DNA of 64,000 nt from Brachyspira aalborgi. GTDB lineage: Bacteria; Spirochaetota; Brachyspiria; Brachyspirales; Brachyspiraceae. Shown one piece after another: positions 63,855-64,000 of the stretch. Within the stretch, counting starts at the first letter, position 1; every line of letters starts with the position of its first letter. Below the pieces are notes generated by a model. The model was not told the origin of the DNA and ran no database searches. It saw only the letters and a program-made list of their open reading frames with translations. A program made the translations under genes and the position numbers. The stretch lies in NCBI RefSeq assembly GCF_008016455.1, contig NZ_SAXU01000001.1:620001-684000 (forward strand), read 5' to 3'.

Positions 63855-64000
63855 ATGAGAGATATTTTAATTTACAAACTTTGCGAATGAGAATTAATTG
63901 GCTATTGCGGCGCAATAAAAAGTATTATCATAAAAACTATGATTTGTAAATTATTATATTGCATTAATATTTTAAAAAAGTGGAAAAATAATATATTTTT
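63855..64000 (+). other. Short frame with in-frame TGA and SECIS-like hairpin (runs off window)
   Basis: An ATG at 63855 has a ribosome site (AAGGA, 6 bases upstream). The frame reads 11 codons (MRDILIYKLCE), then TGA (63888-63890), and continues without another stop to the window edge. Eighteen bases after the first base following TGA lies the loop of a 6-bp hairpin (TATTGC, loop GGC, GCAATA; 63903-63917), within the range where bacterial selenocysteine signals sit. The downstream residues do not resemble a known selenoprotein, so this may be chance. It is listed as a site to examine, not as a gene. Confidence 0.25.

Overview
The window is A+T-rich, densely coding bacterial DNA that fits a spirochaete, most probably Brachyspira. 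The pointers are an eight-gene chemotaxis operon with a cytoplasmic receptor-like protein, a stand-alone FlgJ-type rod-binding protein without a muramidase domain, a very large alpha-2-macroglobulin protein, Rnf genes, a start-of-operon grdX-trxB pair typical of glycine (Stickland) reduction, many signal-peptide or lipoprotein genes, and strong Shine-Dalgarno sites (AAGGAG). The genus is my inference; no rRNA or tRNA gene lies here to confirm it.

Layout. 1-5.4 kb: the 3' end of a secreted 5'-nucleotidase, two paralogous outer-membrane-type proteins, rarD, plsC, a small secreted protein and a LOG-family hydrolase. 5.4-8 kb: an eroded accessory patch with a SAM methyltransferase behind a leader containing a pentanucleotide repeat, a relic of an Rpn-type nuclease gene, a frameshifted secreted-protein gene and the 3' end of another gene. 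8-16 kb: one minus-strand chemotaxis operon (receptor-like protein, STAS, cheY, cheA, cheW, cheR, cheD, cheB). 16-25.8 kb: an RND exporter, cstA, uvrB, and an adenine methyltransferase followed by a truncated partner. 25.8-36 kb: the alpha-2-macroglobulin gene, a second pentanucleotide-repeat locus in front of a lipoprotein, a small membrane-peptide gene, mgtE, pfkA and a WecG-like gene. 36-48.6 kb: TPR proteins, DUF368, ridA, a barrel protein plus a pentapeptide-repeat protein, manC-type guanylyltransferase, ymdB-rny, a DUF4340 protein, ybaB-recR, and a third member of the outer-membrane family. 48.6-54.7 kb: rnfEAB facing lepB, an unknown 546-residue protein, and queA. 55-59.7 kb: an Rpn-type nuclease and a type IIG restriction-modification enzyme, convergent. 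59.9-63.9 kb: flgJ-like, lepA, then grdX-trxB behind a duplicated promoter.

Most of the DNA is housekeeping. The unusual signals are two loci where a promoter (plus, at one of them, a strong ribosome-binding site) and an ATG lead straight into a 5-bp tandem repeat. At one, gain of a single repeat unit would fuse the leader in frame to the lipoprotein gene; at the other, the repeat sits in the leader of a methyltransferase. Other points are a tandemly duplicated grdX promoter that includes the start codon, a restriction endonuclease cut short behind its methyltransferase, an Rnf cluster with only E, A and B, and a short reading frame after trxB with an in-frame TGA followed by a SECIS-like hairpin. 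No CRISPR array, rRNA, tRNA, prophage or intact insertion sequence was seen.
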